DNA of 64,000 nucleotides from Achromobacter deleyi. Its GTDB lineage: Bacteria > Pseudomonadota > Gammaproteobacteria > Burkholderiales > Burkholderiaceae_B. Below, in pieces: positions 15,745-25,227 of this stretch. Under the pieces are notes generated by a model, which searched no databases, was not told the DNA's origin, and was given only the letters and a program-made list of their open reading frames with translations. Position numbers and translations under genes: made by a program. The stretch's first letter is position 1, and each line of letters begins with the position of its first letter. The stretch is taken from NCBI RefSeq assembly GCF_902859705.1, contig NZ_CADIJO010000015.1, positions 97,682 to 161,681 of the forward strand, given 5' to 3'.

Positions 15745-18024
15745 ATGAGCGCTGCCATCCCTGCCCCATCCGTCGAGCTGGAACTTGCCATCGAAGGCAT
15801 GACCTGCGCGTCCTGCGTGAAGCGCGTGGAAAAGGCCTTGACCCGCGTGCCGGGCGTGGCCCAGGCCCAGGTCAACCTGGCCACCGAACGCGCCCTGGTC
15901 GCCTATGACCCGCAAGCCGCCCAACCCGAGGCGCTGGTCGAGGCCGTCGTGAAAATGGGCTACGAGGCCCGCCCCATCGTGGCCCAGGACGATCACGCCG
16001 AACGCCAATCCGAAGCCCGCGACGCCGAAGCGCGGCGCCTGCAGCATGCCTTCATTGCCGCGCTGGTGCTGACGTTGCCCGTATTCGTGCTGGAAATGGG
16101 CTCGCACCTGATTCCCGCCCTGCACCACTGGGTGCTGGGCACCATCGGCCAGCAGAACAGCTGGCTGCTGCAATTCGTGCTGACCACGGCCGTGCTGGCC
16201 TGGCCGGGCCGCCACTTCTTCAGCAAGGGCCTGACCGCGCTGTGGCGCCGCGCCCCGGAAATGAATTCGCTGGTGGCGCTGGGCGCAGGTGCCGCGTGGG
16301 GCTATTCCGTCGTGGCCACCTTTGCGCCCGACTGGCTGCCCGAAGCCGCCCGCAACGTCTATTACGAGGCCGCCGCCGTCATCGTCACGCTGATCTTGCT
16401 GGGCCGCACGCTGGAAGCCCGCGCCAAGGGCAAGACCGGCGCCGCCATCAAGCGGCTGATCGGCCTGCAGCCGCGCACCGCGCGCGTGCTGCGGGATGGC
16501 CAGCCGCAGGACGTCGAGATCGAACAGGTGCGCCGTGGCGACCTCGTGCTGGTGCGCCCCGGCGAAAAGATTCCGCTGGACGGCGAAATCATCGAAGGCA
16601 GTTCGTATGTCGACGAATCGATGCTGACCGGCGAACCGGTGCCCGTCGAGAAGCAACCGGGCATGCAGGCCACCGGCGGCACGCTCAATACGTCCGGCAG
16701 CTTCACGCTGCGCGTCACCCACACCGGCGCGGACACCATGCTGGCCCGCATCATCCGCATGGTCGAAGCGGCCCAGGGCGCGCGCCTGCCGATCCAGGCG
16801 CTGGTCGACCAGGTCACTGCCTGGTTCGTGCCGGCCGTGATGGCGGCCGCGTTGCTGACCTTCCTGGCCTGGTTCTTCCTGGGCCCGACGCCGGCCCTGT
16901 CGCATGCGCTGGTCAACGCGGTGGCCGTGCTGATCATCGCCTGCCCTTGCGCGATGGGCCTGGCCACGCCCACGTCCATCATGGTGGGCACGGGCCGCGC
17001 CGCCGAAATGGGCGTGCTGTTCCGCCAGGGCGACGCCTTGCAGACGCTGCGCGACGTCAACGTGGTGGCCTTCGACAAGACCGGCACGCTGACGCTGGGC
17101 AAGCCCACCCTGACCGAACTTGAACCGGCCGCCGGCTACCGCGGCGAAGACGTGCTGCTGTGGGTCGCGTCGGTGCAGGCGCGGTCCGAGCACCCGATTG
17201 CATTGGCCATCGTCGATGCCGCAGCCGAGCGCAAGCTGGCGCTGCTGCCCGCCGACGGCTTTGCCGCCATCACGGGCGCGGGTGTCGAGGCTACCGTGGC
17301 CGGCAAGCGCGTGCTGGCCGGCGCCGCCCGCCTGATGGCCGAGCGCGGCGTGGACGTCAGCGCCTTCGGCCAGCGCGCCGAAAGCTGGGGCAACGAAGGC
17401 AAGACGCCCATCTATGTCGCCATCGACGGCCAGGCCGCCGCCATGATCGCCGTGACCGACCCCATCAAGCCGTCGGCCGTGGACGCCATTGCCGCCTTGC
17501 ATGCGCAGGGCCTGAAGACGGCCATGATCACCGGCGACAACCGCCACACGGCGCAGGCCGTGGCGCGGCAACTGGGCATCGATGAAGTGCGCGCCGAGGT
17601 CCTGCCCGACGGCAAGGTCGAGGCGATCACCGCGCTGCGGGCGGGCGGGCGCAAGGTGGCCTTCGTGGGCGATGGCATCAACGATGCCCCTGCCCTGGCC
17701 GCGGCCGATACCGGCATTGCCATCGGCACGGGCACCGACGTCGCCATCGAAGCCGCTTCGGTGGTGCTGATGGCCGACGACCTGCACGGCGTGCCCAACG
17801 CCATCGCGCTCAGCCGCGCGACGCTGGCCAACATTCGCCAGAACCTGTTCTGGGCCTTTGCCTACAACGCCGCGCTGATTCCGTTGGCGGCGGGCGCGCT
17901 GTATCCGGCCTTCGGGCTGTCGTTGTCGCCCATCTTCGCGGCCGGCGCGATGGCGCTGTCCAGCGTGTTCGTGCTGGGCAACGCGCTGCGGCTCAAAGCC
18001 TTTCGGCCGCGCGCGGCCCACTGA
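15745..18024 (+). CDS. copA: Copper-exporting P1B-type ATPase
   Basis: 759 residues. One N-terminal metal-binding domain (GMTCASC, Cys21/Cys24), eight predicted membrane helices, the Cu(I) channel motif CPC (400-402), phosphorylation site DKTGT (Asp444), SEHPIAL for nucleotide binding, GDNRHTA and the hinge [10 protein letters not shown]. It pumps Cu(I) to the periplasm. A GTG at 15718 is in frame but overlaps the promoter -10, so I prefer 15745. Followed 26 bp later by cueR; divergent from copZ. Confidence 0.95.
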   Translation: MSAAIPAPSVELELAIEGMTCASCVKRVEKALTRVPGVAQAQVNLATERALVAYDPQAAQPEALVEAVVKMGYEARPIVAQDDHAERQSEARDAEARRLQHAFIAALVLTLPVFVLEMGSHLIPALHHWVLGTIGQQNSWLLQFVLTTAVLAWPGRHFFSKGLTALWRRAPEMNSLVALGAGAAWGYSVVATFAPDWLPEAARNVYYEAAAVIVTLILLGRTLEARAKGKTGAAIKRLIGLQPRTARVLRDGQPQDVEIEQVRRGDLVLVRPGEKIPLDGEIIEGSSYVDESMLTGEPVPVEKQPGMQATGGTLNTSGSFTLRVTHTGADTMLARIIRMVEAAQGARLPIQALVDQVTAWFVPAVMAAALLTFLAWFFLGPTPALSHALVNAVAVLIIACPCAMGLATPTSIMVGTGRAAEMGVLFRQGDALQTLRDVNVVAFDKTGTLTLGKPTLTELEPAAGYRGEDVLLWVASVQARSEHPIALAIVDAAAERKLALLPADGFAAITGAGVEATVAGKRVLAGAARLMAERGVDVSAFGQRAESWGNEGKTPIYVAIDGQAAAMIAVTDPIKPSAVDAIAALHAQGLKTAMITGDNRHTAQAVARQLGIDEVRAEVLPDGKVEAITALRAGGRKVAFVGDGINDAPALAAADTGIAIGTGTDVAIEAASVVLMADDLHGVPNAIALSRATLANIRQNLFWAFAYNAALIPLAAGALYPAFGLSLSPIFAAGAMALSSVFVLGNALRLKAFRPRAAH

Positions 18025-18050
18025 CCCTGTCTCTTGAAGGAGGCCATCTC

Positions 18051-18452
18051 ATGAATATCGGACAAGCCGCGCAAGCGTCGGGCATCTCGGCCAAGATGAT
18101 CCGCTACTACGAGAGCATCGGCCTGATCGGCCCGGCGCTGCGCAAGGATTCGGGCTACCGCGTCTACAGCGAGAACGACCTGCACACGCTGCGCTTCGTG
18201 CGCCGGGCGCGCGACCTGGGGTTCTCGGTCGAGCAGATGAACGGGCTGCTGGCGCTATGGAAAGACCGCAGCCGCGCCAGCGCCGACGTAAAACGCATTG
18301 CGCTGGAACACGTCGAGGAACTGGAACGCAAGGCCTGCGCCCTGCGCGACATGGCGGCCACGCTCAAGCACCTGGCGCAGCATTGCCATGGCGATGACCG
18401 GCCCGACTGCCCGATCCTGGAGAACCTGGGCGGGCCGCGCCAGGTCGGATAA
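18051..18452 (+). CDS. cueR: Copper-responsive MerR-family activator CueR
   Basis: 133 residues: winged-helix DNA-binding region (1-70, MNIGQAAQASGISAKMIRYY), dimerisation helix, and the Cu(I)-binding loop with Cys112 and Cys120 (CHGDDRPDC), the spacing that distinguishes CueR from zinc or redox members. It has a strong AAGGAGG ribosome site and is co-transcribed with copA. It should activate both the copA and copZ promoters through the boxes at 15649-15669 and 15690-15710. Confidence 0.94.
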   Translation: MNIGQAAQASGISAKMIRYYESIGLIGPALRKDSGYRVYSENDLHTLRFVRRARDLGFSVEQMNGLLALWKDRSRASADVKRIALEHVEELERKACALRDMAATLKHLAQHCHGDDRPDCPILENLGGPRQVG

Positions 18453-18502
18453 CCGCGTTTTCGGTGGACGTGGCCGGCCTTGAAAAAGCGCGACCACAAA
18501 GC

Positions 18503-18529
18503 AAGGCGGCCCCGAAGGGCCGCCTTTTT
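18503..18529 (+). terminator. Intrinsic terminator of copA-cueR
   Basis: GGCGGCCC (18505-18512), loop CGAA, GGGCCGCC (18517-18524), then five T. It lies 50 bp after cueR and 5 bp before the end of the convergent rlmD gene. Confidence 0.9.
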
Positions 18530-18533
18530 CACA

Positions 18534-20114
18534 TCAGGCCTGATCCGGCCGGGTGGGCTCTATCTGGGCCATTTCGGTCTGGGCCATTTCGGTCTGGCCC
18601 AGTTCGACTTGGGGCGCTGCAGCCTGAGCGGCTTCAGCCTCGGCCGCGACGCGCGCATGGTACGCGTCGGTGGCGGCCTGTTTGGCCACCTTCTTTTCGG
18701 CGGCGGCAGCGGCCTTTTCGGCTTCCGCCGCCATCGTCTCGGCCGCCTGCTGGATGGCGCGCAAGCGCGCGTTTTCCTGCACCTGCAACACGCCCGCGGC
18801 ATCCAGCGATTCGAACACCGCGATGGACTCCACGTGCCCGGTGTGCGGGAACATATTGATGACGCCCGCGCTCTTGAGCAGGTAACCGCCCTCGTGCACC
18901 AGAATGGACGCATCGCGCGCCAGCGTGGCCGGGTTACAGGACACGTAGACGATGCGGCGCGGCCGCTCTTCCGGCGTCAACTGCGCCAGAGCCTGCGACA
19001 CCGCATGGGCGCCTTCGCGCGGCGGGTCGATCAGCATGCGGTCAAAGAACCCCAGGCTGCGCAGCCAGTGCGCGTCGACTTCGAACAGGTTCAGGGTCGA
19101 GAAACTGGTGCGATCGGCCAGGCCGTGGCGCGCGGCGGCATCGAAGGCCCGGTCGGTCAGCGCCTTGCTGCCTTCCACGCCCACGGCTTCGCGGGCCTGG
19201 GTCGCCAGCGGCAGCGTGAAGTTGCCCAGCCCGCAGAACAGGTCAGCCACGCGGTCGGTGGGCTGCACGTCCAGCAGCTTGAGCGCGCGCGACACCATGG
19301 CGCGGTTGATGGCGTGGTTGACCTGCGTGAAGTCGGTGGGCCGGTACGGCATGCGCAGGCCGAATTCCGGCATGGTGTAGGCCAGCGCGTCGCCGTGTTC
19401 GCGCACCAGCGGGTGCACGGTGTCCGGGCCCTTGGGCTGCAGCCACCATTGCACGTTGTGCTGGTCGGCAAAGGCGCGCAGCACGGCGATGTCGTTGTCG
19501 GTCAGGGGCAGCAGATGGCGCAGCACCAGCGCGGTGACGCCGTCGCCCAGCGACACCTCCACCTGCGGCAGGCGGTCGGGTGCGGACATCGACGCGATCA
19601 TGGCGCGCAGCGGCATCAGCAGGTCGCTGACGTGGCGCGGCAGCACATGGCATTCGCGCATGTCGGCCACGTAGCTGCTCTTGCGTTCGTGAAAGCCCAC
19701 CAGCACGCCGCCTTTCTTGGGCACCACGCGCACCGACAGGCGGGCGCGGTAGCGGTAGCCCCAGGTCGGGCCTTGCAGCGGCGCCAGGATGCGTGCCGGA
19801 CGCAGCTTGCCCACGTGCCAGAAGGTGTCTTCCAGCGAACGCTGCTTGATCGCCACCTGGGTGCTGGGTTCCAGGTGCTGCATGGCACAGCCGCCACAGA
19901 CGCCGAAATGGGGGCAACGCGGCACGACCCGCTGCGACGAAGGCCGGCGCACTTCGTCCACGCGCGCGATTTCATAGGACGGCTTGCGGCGCACGGTGAC
20001 CGCCGTGACCTGCTCGCCCGGCAAGGCGCCTTCCACGAATATGACTTTGCCATCGCGGCGGGCAATGCCCCGGGCTTCCAGATCCAGGGATTCGATACTC
20101 AAAACGTCAGACAT
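18534..20114 (-). CDS. rlmD: 23S rRNA (uracil(1939)-C5)-methyltransferase RlmD
   Basis: 526 residues. TRAM domain at the N-terminus, four Fe-S cysteines (Cys67, Cys73, Cys76 in [11 protein letters not shown], and Cys155 in RECHVLP), SAM motif [21 protein letters not shown], and the catalytic [12 protein letters not shown] cysteine. It methylates U1939 of 23S rRNA. The protein is about 80 residues longer than usual: after residue ~445 comes an Ala/Glu/Lys-rich, probably coiled-coil tail ending in tandem copies of AQTEM, encoded by an 18-nt direct repeat near 18565-18600. Confidence 0.95.
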   Translation of the reverse strand: MSDVLSIESLDLEARGIARRDGKVIFVEGALPGEQVTAVTVRRKPSYEIARVDEVRRPSSQRVVPRCPHFGVCGGCAMQHLEPSTQVAIKQRSLEDTFWHVGKLRPARILAPLQGPTWGYRYRARLSVRVVPKKGGVLVGFHERKSSYVADMRECHVLPRHVSDLLMPLRAMIASMSAPDRLPQVEVSLGDGVTALVLRHLLPLTDNDIAVLRAFADQHNVQWWLQPKGPDTVHPLVREHGDALAYTMPEFGLRMPYRPTDFTQVNHAINRAMVSRALKLLDVQPTDRVADLFCGLGNFTLPLATQAREAVGVEGSKALTDRAFDAAARHGLADRTSFSTLNLFEVDAHWLRSLGFFDRMLIDPPREGAHAVSQALAQLTPEERPRRIVYVSCNPATLARDASILVHEGGYLLKSAGVINMFPHTGHVESIAVFESLDAAGVLQVQENARLRAIQQAAETMAAEAEKAAAAAEKKVAKQAATDAYHARVAAEAEAAQAAAPQVELGQTEMAQTEMAQIEPTRPDQA

Positions 20115-20159
20115 CTCACGCAGTCCAGATTTACACGCAACCCGGCATTGTAAAAGGAA

Positions 20160-21329
20160 TCAGGCCGGCTGCCGTAGCGGTGTCCGGGCGGCCTGGCCAC
20201 GCAGGGCCACAGCCGCCGCCAGGGCCGCCGCCGCCCCCGCCAGTGGCAGCCAGGCCAGGCCGCCCGCGGCGATCACCCCGCTGCCGAGCGCCCCGCCCAC
20301 GGCGGTGCCCAGATTGAACGAGGCGATGTTCAGGCCCGCCGCGGCCGCGGTGGACGCCGGCACAAAGCGCCGCGCCAGGGTCAGGAGCCGCAGGGTCAGC
20401 AGCGTGACGATGGCGAAAAAGCACAGGCCCAGCAGGCCGGCCAGCGCGGCCACGGCAATCGGCGCATGCCGCAGCCCATACAGCGCCCCCAGATTCAGCG
20501 CCAGCGCCGCCAGGGCCCACTGCGCGCTGCGGTCGGGCTGGGCCGCGTCGGCCAGCCAGCCGCCCAGCAGATTGCCGCCGATCGAGCACAGGCCGAACAG
20601 CAGCATCGCCAGGCTGAGCCAGCGGATGTCCGCGTCGGCCACCTGCAGCAGAAAGGGGGAAATGAAGGTGAAGAACGAAAACGTGGCCACGCTGACCAGC
20701 GCGCCGACGCCCGCCGTCATCAGCAACTGCGGATGCCCCAAGGCCCGCAATGCCGCCGCCGCGCCCGCGCCCGGGGCGTCCGTGGACCGGGCGGGCATCA
20801 GCGCCAGCAGCCCGCCCGCCCCCAGCAGGCCCAACGCCGCCATCGCCAGGAACACGGCCCGCCACGACCACACGCTGCCCAGGTAGGTGCCCAGCGGCAC
20901 GCCGGCCGCCAGCGCAAGCGTCAGGCCCAGCCATACCACCGAGAGCGCCCTGCCCGCCCGCGCCGGCCCCGCCAGGCGCGTGGCGGCATCCGAGGCCACC
21001 GCCATGAAGACGCCGTGCGCCAGGCCCACCACGAAACGCATGGCCAGCAGGCCGGCCAAGGTGGACGACAGGCTGATGATGACGCTGCCAGCCGTCAAGA
21101 CGGCCATCGCCAGGCCCAGGGTGCGGCGGTCTTGCCAGCGCGCGGCCAGGGCCGTCAGGAAAGGCGCGCCGATGGCGGCGCCAAAAGCGTAGGCGGCAAT
21201 CGCCGTGCCGACCGCCTCGACGCGGGCGTGCAGATCGTCGGCCATGGCCGACACCAGGCCAGCCACCACGAATTCGGACAGGCCGAAGGCAAAGGTGCAA
21301 AGGGAAAAGACATAGACGGCGACCGGCAT
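20160..21329 (-). CDS. MFS transporter, DHA1 (AraJ/YdhP-like) exporter
   Basis: 389 residues with twelve predicted membrane helices. It opens FGLSEFVVAGLVSAMADDL, close to the GxxEFxxxGLLPxIA signature of the DHA1 arabinose-efflux/purine-efflux group, and has the loop 2-3 motif around ALAARWQDRRTLG. Such proteins export small metabolites or drugs. It is divergently arranged with nothing: the LysR gene upstream is on the same strand, 156 bp away, and is the likely regulator. Substrate unknown. Confidence 0.82.
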   Translation of the reverse strand: MPVAVYVFSLCTFAFGLSEFVVAGLVSAMADDLHARVEAVGTAIAAYAFGAAIGAPFLTALAARWQDRRTLGLAMAVLTAGSVIISLSSTLAGLLAMRFVVGLAHGVFMAVASDAATRLAGPARAGRALSVVWLGLTLALAAGVPLGTYLGSVWSWRAVFLAMAALGLLGAGGLLALMPARSTDAPGAGAAAALRALGHPQLLMTAGVGALVSVATFSFFTFISPFLLQVADADIRWLSLAMLLFGLCSIGGNLLGGWLADAAQPDRSAQWALAALALNLGALYGLRHAPIAVAALAGLLGLCFFAIVTLLTLRLLTLARRFVPASTAAAAGLNIASFNLGTAVGGALGSGVIAAGGLAWLPLAGAAAALAAAVALRGQAARTPLRQPA

Positions 21330-21403
21330 GGCGGATCCAGGGCAAAAGCCCGGTGGTGAGCAATGCCTGGCAGCTTAGGGATGGCCGCTTGGTTCGTAAA
21401 ATA

Positions 21404-21425
21404 TCTTATTTATCGCTCGATAAGA
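21404..21425 (-). promoter_or_regulatory. Inverted repeat upstream of the MFS gene (candidate LysR site)
   Basis: TCTTAT (21404-21409) and ATAAGA (21420-21425) are inverted around 10 bp, with TTATC/GATAA nested inside. It lies in an AT-rich patch about 75 bp upstream of the MFS start codon, where a LysR regulator would bind. The octamer ACGTCTTA occurs both here (21432-21439) and before the LysR gene (22400-22407). Confidence 0.4.
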
Positions 21426-21485
21426 CCTTTTACGTCTTACCCCGACCTGGCTATCTGCCCGGCCGAAGCACACCCTGCCCCGATC

Positions 21486-22388
21486 TCAAAGCGGCATGGC
21501 GTCTCGCACCGCCTCGACGAAGCGGTCCCGCACTGGCGACATGCGTGCGTGATTCCACGCCATCAGCAAGTCCAGATGCAGCAGGTCGGCCGGCGCATCC
21601 GCGGCCAGCCGCTTGAACACGATGTCGCTACGACCCGGCAAAGCCAGCGAGGCCGGCAACAAGGCCACACCGAAGCCCGCGGCGACCAGCGCCACCAGGG
21701 TCTGCAATTGGCGGCCATGCTGCACCACCCGGGGCGCAAAATCCGCTGTCTGGCAGAGCTGCACCAGTTGGTCATGAAAGCCCTGCCCCAACGCCCGCGG
21801 CGACGCCACGAAGGCCTCGTCGGCCAGGTCCGCCAACGCGACCTGCGCGTGGCCGCACAGCGGATGGCCCGCCGGCAGCGCCACCGCAATCGGTTCACGC
21901 AGGATCGTGTGGAAGCTCAAATCCAGCGTAGTGGTACCCGGGGTGCGCAGGAAGCCGACGTCGGCCGCGCCGCTTTCCAGGGCCGCCACCTGCTCGCGCG
22001 TGGACGCCTCGCGCAAGGTGAACGCCACGGCCGGCGCCGCCGTGCGGAAATCGCGCAAGGCGCGCAGCAGCGTTTCGTACGGCGTGATGTTGATGAAGGT
22101 CAGCGTCAGGTGCCCGTCGATGCCTTGCGACACCCGGCGGGTATGGGCGACGCCCTCTTCCAGCGACGCCAGCGTACGCCGCGCGCTGTCCAGGAAAGCA
22201 CTGCCCGCGGGCGTCAATGCCACGCTGCGATTGTTGCGTTCGAACAGCGGCGCGCCGATCTCGGCTTCCAGCCGGCGTATCGCCTGGCTGAGCGGCGGCT
22301 GCGCCATGTGCAGGCGCTCTGCCGCGCGGTTGAAGTGCAGTTCCTCGGCAACCGCGATGAATTGGCGTAGCAGGCGGGTTTCGATCAT
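21486..22388 (-). CDS. LysR family transcriptional regulator
   Basis: 300 residues: winged helix-turn-helix at about 5-60 (LLRQFIAVAEELHFNRAAERLHMAQPPLSQAIRRLE) and a periplasmic-binding-protein-like effector domain from about residue 90. The text resembles the BenM/CatM-like group. It probably controls the downstream MFS gene on the same strand; effector unknown. Confidence 0.88.
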   Translation of the reverse strand: MIETRLLRQFIAVAEELHFNRAAERLHMAQPPLSQAIRRLEAEIGAPLFERNNRSVALTPAGSAFLDSARRTLASLEEGVAHTRRVSQGIDGHLTLTFINITPYETLLRALRDFRTAAPAVAFTLREASTREQVAALESGAADVGFLRTPGTTTLDLSFHTILREPIAVALPAGHPLCGHAQVALADLADEAFVASPRALGQGFHDQLVQLCQTADFAPRVVQHGRQLQTLVALVAAGFGVALLPASLALPGRSDIVFKRLAADAPADLLHLDLLMAWNHARMSPVRDRFVEAVRDAMPL

Positions 22389-22543
22389 TGAGATGACAAA
22401 CGTCTTATTGGCACCTCGACAGTATATTTTTTATCCGTTCGCCATAAAAAAGGGGGACTTGCCGGAGACGGCCCGACAGGCAGTCTCCATCAAGCCCCCC
22501 AAAGCCGGCGCCGGTCAGGGCGCCGCCACGGATAGATGGGAAA

Positions 22544-23296
22544 TCAGAACGAGCGCGACACCGAGAACACCGCCCCCAGGCGGCCCGACGGATGGCCGTA
22601 CTTGGTCGGCAGCCAGTTGTCCTTGCTGGCGCCCACCGCCGCCAGGCCCAGCACCCAGCCCTTCAGGTCCTTGGTGACGCCCAGCTTGTAGTCGACGTAG
22701 CCGCTGATGGAATCGCCGTCCATGTTCACCTGGTTCTTCAGCTTCTGGTAGCCGACGTGGCCGACCAGGCCCCAGCCGTCGCCCAGGTCGAAGTTGGCGG
22801 TGCCGTCCAGATACCAGGTGCCCTTGCTGTCCGGCGTGCTGAAAAAGTCGCTGGGCGTGTACGAGTACTTGAGGGTGTAGTTGGCGTAGGTACCGGCCAG
22901 GTACAGGTCGGTGTTGTTGTAGTTGCCGCCCTTGGGCGAGCTGGAACCCGGGTAGTAGTAGTGCAGCACGCCGGCATCCAGCGTGAAGCCCCCGCCCACG
23001 TCGCCCTTCCAGCCACCGTAGAAGTCCATTTCCAGGTTGCCGTCGGTGAAGACGAAGTTGGACACATTCGAGTTCCAGTTGCCCAGGTAGAAGCCGGAAC
23101 TGTGGGTCAGGTCGATGCCCAGTTGCGCGGCCGGACGGAAGTCCGTCTGCGAATAGCCGCGGAAACGGTAGTCGCTGGCGATCGTGGCATTGCCGCTGAG
23201 CGAAAAACCGCCGCCCAGGTCGGTAGGTTCGGCCTGCGCCGTCGCAGCAAAACAAGCGGCAAGCACAGCGGGCAAGGCTAGCAACGTCTTCTTCAT
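22544..23296 (-). CDS. TorF family putative porin
   Basis: 250 residues with a signal peptide cleaved after AQA (about residue 22). The mature part alternates aromatic and polar residues in short beta-strands (SLSGNATIASDYRFRGYSQT, YPGSSSPKGG, FDLGDGWGLVGHVGYQKL) and ends in a C-terminal phenylalanine (FSVSRSF), the outer-membrane insertion signature. This matches a family of about 240-residue beta-barrel proteins annotated as TorF-like putative porins; transported solute unknown. Monocistronic. Confidence 0.85.
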   Translation of the reverse strand: MKKTLLALPAVLAACFAATAQAEPTDLGGGFSLSGNATIASDYRFRGYSQTDFRPAAQLGIDLTHSSGFYLGNWNSNVSNFVFTDGNLEMDFYGGWKGDVGGGFTLDAGVLHYYYPGSSSPKGGNYNNTDLYLAGTYANYTLKYSYTPSDFFSTPDSKGTWYLDGTANFDLGDGWGLVGHVGYQKLKNQVNMDGDSISGYVDYKLGVTKDLKGWVLGLAAVGASKDNWLPTKYGHPSGRLGAVFSVSRSF

Positions 23297-23676
23297 GGTG
23301 CGGTGTCCTGATCGGATTTAACGAGGAGGAGGATGGCCAGAGACGCATCCGTCAGACCGGTCTTGCAACGGCGGGTAACCGGGTCTCTTTCCTTCAAGCA
23401 AGGTCCGTGCCAGGTTTCAATTGCGTGTCGAAAGGCTGGCGGCGCGCTGAAAGCGCATGGCGCGCGCACCGCCCTGGTGCGTCGTGGCGCGCACGCAGGC
23501 AGCGGTGCATCAAAGTGGGGCCTGCGGGCCAGGCCAACACGCGGGCAAAAAGAAACCCCGGCATGCGCTCGGCAGGCCGGGGGTGGGAAGCGCATCCTCG
23601 TTCAGAGGATGGTCGGGCGCTGTGCACCCGGCGGCGAGCGCGGCGGGGGTGGTGTCAGCAGCGCCGGGTTGGCTGC
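23297..23676. other. 380-bp intergenic region between porin and Spy-like genes
   Basis: Both flanking genes are on the minus strand. The region holds the Spy-gene terminator (23547-23582), a 7-bp hairpin CATCCTC/GAGGATG (about 23592-23610), and presumably the porin promoter, for which I cannot pick convincing boxes. No coding potential beyond overlapping GC-rich frames. Confidence 0.6.
23547..23582 (-). terminator. Intrinsic terminator of the Spy-like gene
   Basis: Minus-strand stem CCCCGGC / GCCGGGG (23582-23576 with 23562-23556), a 13-nt loop, then TTTCTTTTT. It lies about 95 nt after the stop codon. Confidence 0.8.
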
Positions 23677-24288
23677 TTAGTTGGCAGCAGGAGGCGCCGG
23701 CGGCGGCGGGGGCACCGCGCCCGGGGCGTTGGCCGGGCCCTTGCCATGACGGCCTTCCATCTTGGCATGGCGTTCCTGCATCTTGGCCTGGCGTTCCTTG
23801 ACCAGCTGGGTCACCTGGGCGCGCTGGGCGTCGTTCAGGCTATCCCACACGGCCAGCCATTGGTCGCGCACCTGCTTGGCCTGCGAACCGAATTGTTCGC
23901 GCGACTTGTCGGTCTGGTCGACCAGGGCATGCGGGTCGAGCTTGCCGGCGTCCAGCTGCGCCTTGAGCAGGTCGTGGCGTTGGCCGCCCGACGTGCGCAT
24001 GGCATCGCGCAGGCCGCGTTGGCCGTCTTGCGCCGTCTTGAGCAGGGCTTGCTGCTTGTCGTCCAGCTTGAGCTGGTCAACCTGCGCCTTGGACACGGGG
24101 CCCAGGCCCGGGATCCACAGGCCGTCGCGCATGCCCTTGTGGAAACCGCCACCGTGGCGGCCTTCGTGCATCGCAGCGGGCCCGCCATCGGCAGGCGGAG
24201 CCGCCATCACGGTGCCGGCCAGCAAACCGCCCGAGGCGGCGACCATGGCCAGAGCAGCCAAGTTGGAGCGGATAGCGAATCGGGACAT
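23677..24288 (-). CDS. Periplasmic Spy/CpxP-like (LTXXQ) protein
   Basis: 203 residues. Signal peptide about 1-29 (cleavage VMA-AP), then a His/Gly-rich patch (MHEGRHGGGFHKGM), a helical core with two LTXXQ-like repeats (LKLDDKQQALLKTAQDG and WDSLNDAQRAQVTQLVKE) and a proline-rich tail. Spy and CpxP are ATP-independent periplasmic chaperones or stress sensors. The ATG at 24288 has AGGAGA at good distance; a longer frame to 24363 lacks this. The His patch could bind metal. Confidence 0.82.
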   Translation of the reverse strand: MSRFAIRSNLAALAMVAASGGLLAGTVMAAPPADGGPAAMHEGRHGGGFHKGMRDGLWIPGLGPVSKAQVDQLKLDDKQQALLKTAQDGQRGLRDAMRTSGGQRHDLLKAQLDAGKLDPHALVDQTDKSREQFGSQAKQVRDQWLAVWDSLNDAQRAQVTQLVKERQAKMQERHAKMEGRHGKGPANAPGAVPPPPPAPPAAN

Positions 24289-24447
24289 GTAGGTCTCCTG
24301 AAAGTGAAGAAAGCGAGGCCATTGTGCGATCCGCCCGGTTTCATCCGGGTTTCGCCTGCGCAAGCTATGTTTCAGTCGATTGCGTCTGTCCAGACGTGCA
24401 AACGGAGCCCGAAGGCTCCGTTGTCGTGCAGCGCGAAAGCGTGCAAT

Positions 24448-25227
24448 TCAGCTGGCGTCCCATGCCGCCAGGTATTCCTTCCAGTGCGGCGCATCGCTGG
24501 CCGACAGCGTGTCGCGCACCAGCGCGATTTCGGCGTCGTAGGCGGTGCGGTCCAGCTCGCCGCGCAGGAAACGAAAGCGGCAATACACCAGCCAGGTGTT
24601 GACCACGTCGGTTTCGCAATAGGCGCGCACTTCGTCGGCGCGGCCGCTGCTCCAGGCTTCCCAGACCTTGCTGCCGTCCATGCCCAGCTTGCCGGGAAAG
24701 CCGCACAGCTTGGCCAGTTCGTCGAGCGGCGCGTTGGCGCGGCCGTTGTACTTGGCCAGCACGTCCATCAGGTCCAGGTGGCGATTGTGATAGCGCGAGA
24801 TGTAGTTGTTGAACTTGAAATCGCGGTCTTCTTCGCCCATGTCCCAGTAGCGCGGCGCGGGTACGCCCTGGATCAGGCTGCGGTAGTGCAGCACCGGCAG
24901 GTCAAAGCCCGAGCCGTTCCAGCTGACCAGCTTGGGCGTGTAGCGTTCGATGGTCTTGAAAAAGCCCGCCAGCAAGGCGGCTTCGGGGTCGTCGGCCTGG
25001 CCCAGCGTCTTGACGCGAAAGCCCTGGTCGTCGCGAAACACGCAGCCCACCACCGCGACCTTGTGCAGATGCAGCGGCAGGAAGTCGTGGCCCACGGCTT
25101 CACGGCGGGCCGTGAGCGCGCGTTCGACGACTTCCTGGTCGGGCACGTCGGCACCCCAGCCGTTCAGCTTGCGCAGGCCATCCGCATCGGGAATGGTTTC
25201 AAGGTCGAAAACCAGGGTGGGCGTCAT
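24448..25227 (-). CDS. DnaQ-like 3'-5' exonuclease (PolB-type proofreading fold)
   Basis: 259 residues with the DEDD catalytic set: Asp8 and Glu10 in FDLET, Asp109 in WNGSGFDLPVLHYR, Asp207 in YCETDVVNTWLVY. This is the stand-alone predicted exonuclease family related to the proofreading domain of DNA polymerase B. Its ATG overlaps the nlpD stop codon as ATGA, so it is translated from the surE-pcm-nlpD message. Role in repair or RNA processing is not established. Confidence 0.85.
   Translation of the reverse strand: MTPTLVFDLETIPDADGLRKLNGWGADVPDQEVVERALTARREAVGHDFLPLHLHKVAVVGCVFRDDQGFRVKTLGQADDPEAALLAGFFKTIERYTPKLVSWNGSGFDLPVLHYRSLIQGVPAPRYWDMGEEDRDFKFNNYISRYHNRHLDLMDVLAKYNGRANAPLDELAKLCGFPGKLGMDGSKVWEAWSSGRADEVRAYCETDVVNTWLVYCRFRFLRGELDRTAYDAEIALVRDTLSASDAPHWKEYLAAWDAS

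Noticed and set aside
15724..18021. 765-codon frame antisense to copA
   Set aside because: Shadow of the copA codon pattern (Gln/His/Arg/Gly-rich), and copA has all P-type ATPase motifs.
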